Origin: a virus
Length of the DNA: 26,552 nucleotides
Direction: 5' to 3' (one strand)
IMG/VR virus record: IMGVR_UViG_3300021165_000974
Coordinates: 1 to 26,552 of that record
Below are positions 26,496 to 26,552 of the stretch, piece after piece; positions within the stretch are counted from its first letter, which is position 1, and each line of letters starts with the position of its first letter. Below the pieces are notes generated by a model. The model was not told where the DNA came from. It made no database searches and was given only the letters and a program-made list of their open reading frames with translations. The position numbers and the translations under genes were made by a program.

Positions 26496-26552
26496 TGCCA
26501 GTACCTGAAGGACAACAGTTCATCACGCTATACCGTGGATTGCAGGGAGTAC
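26495..26552 (+). CDS. N-terminus of a possible ADP-ribosyltransferase-like protein (partial)
   Basis: Only 19 codons are visible. FITLYRGLQG resembles the first motif (L-Y-R-G) of R-S-E class ADP-ribosyltransferases and MuF-linked toxins in phages. With so few residues this is only a hint. The start overlaps the previous stop (TAATG). Confidence 0.35.
   Translation, partial: MPVPEGQQFITLYRGLQGV

Overview
The window reads as one part of the genome of a tailed phage that infects an actinobacterium. The main clues are two WhiB-type regulators, an Rpf-like transglycosylase, frequent GTG and TTG starts, and long runs of small genes packed with 1- to 14-base overlaps on one strand. Base composition is intermediate over most of the window and clearly GC-richer between about 21.4 and 24.6 kb. 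A freshwater-type, medium-GC actinobacterial host would fit, but that is inference. I see no terminase, portal, capsid, tape measure, integrase or polymerase, so this is a fragment.

Region 1 (1-8406): about 25 tightly coupled plus-strand genes. They include a Holliday-junction-resolvase-like nuclease, a SpoVS protein, a row of four small genes sharing an N-terminal tag (M-x-R-G-x-D), a 472-residue Pro/Gly-rich protein, a HAD-like protein and a 479-residue protein with a four-cysteine cluster. Region 2 (8403-13249): a strong promoter, then an RmlB-like sugar-nucleotide dehydratase, a HAD nucleotidase-like protein, a DUF6378-like protein and a WhiB protein, closed by a branched terminator. After it come an Rpf-like cell-wall enzyme, a small zinc-ribbon protein, a GT-B glycosyltransferase and a second WhiB on the minus strand. 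Region 3 (13324-19443): an array of small, mostly acidic and often cysteine-rich proteins, typical of phage early or accessory genes, divided into transcription modules. Region 4 (19474-22245): single-gene modules with near-identical terminators, a DUF932 gene and about 1.1 kb of non-coding DNA with iteron-like repeats. Region 5 (22254-24783): a minus-strand SNF2-type helicase between GC-rich non-coding stretches that share repeats. Region 6 (24784-26552): five plus-strand genes; the first four start directly downstream of a -10 box and look leaderless.

The most striking feature is a dispersed, asymmetric motif, core TTACAGAAACT, longer form GACATTACAGAAACTTT. I find 14 exact copies and about 15 near copies, nearly all in plus orientation and concentrated between 11.8 and 24.4 kb. 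At six sites it lies directly upstream of a sigma70-type promoter, in five of them exactly 5-6 bp before the -35 box; elsewhere it sits inside genes in more than one reading frame. This looks like a phage-wide control system comparable in layout to the operators and stoperators of mycobacteriophage L5, but with an unrelated sequence. No regulator that binds it can be named; the two WhiB proteins are candidates only.
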